Origin: an uncultured Clostridia bacterium
Lineage (GTDB): Bacteria > Bacillota > Clostridia > Oscillospirales > Ruminococcaceae
Assembly (NCBI GenBank): GCA_945935925.1
Contig: CAMERU010000005.1
Span: 1 to 34,784 of the forward strand
Length of the DNA stretch: 34,784 nucleotides
Direction of reading: 5' to 3'
Shown in pieces: positions 34,692-34,784 of the stretch. The notes under the pieces are model-generated. The model had not been told where the DNA came from. It saw only the letters and a list, made by a program, of their open reading frames with translations, and did not search any database. The translations under genes and the position numbers were made by a program. Within the stretch, counting starts at the first letter, position 1; each line of letters opens with the position of its first letter.

Positions 34692-34784
34692 CGCAGTATG
34701 ACGTGAAATGCAATTGACCCAAAACAGAAAATTTAAGGCAACACCGCATAATTATTTTCGTTCGATTGCGCAGTCAGATTTTTC

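Overview
The window looks like one chromosomal segment of a Clostridia / Oscillospiraceae-type Firmicute. This is inferred from codon usage, near-consensus sigma-A promoters and gene families; no database was searched. From left to right it contains: (1) a partial GT8-like glycosyltransferase; (2) a decayed Bce-like module (response regulator, histidine kinase, ABC ATPase, FtsX permease) with at least one lesion in every gene; (3) a tightly overlapping operon of two ABC exporter half-transporters and an XRE regulator; (4) a DUF5131/Gp37-Gp68-like protein and a SprA-like putative metalloprotease; (5) a FecR + CHASE2/HD-GYP operon; (6) a TetR regulator with a consensus promoter and palindromic operator, followed by an MCP; (7) a hybrid sensor kinase, a solute-binding protein that appears fused to a 5'-nucleotidase C-terminal-like domain, a GH43 enzyme and a stand-alone Hpt protein; (8) a small zone of decay with a Sel1-like gene carrying an early TAG and an IS3-family remnant; (9) tRNA-Leu(UAG), a lipid kinase and pyruvate kinase; (10) a 232-bp MITE-like element with terminal inverted repeats and a candidate ATAA duplication; (11) a + strand cluster that begins with an unusual GSF-repeat protein translationally coupled to a glycosyltransferase-like protein, then an ABC ATPase without a permease, a sirtuin, a zinc-ribbon protein and a TPM-like membrane protein. 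The best candidate for something undescribed is the GSF-repeat protein / glycosyltransferase-like pair at 29237-30824. No CRISPR array or rRNA was seen.
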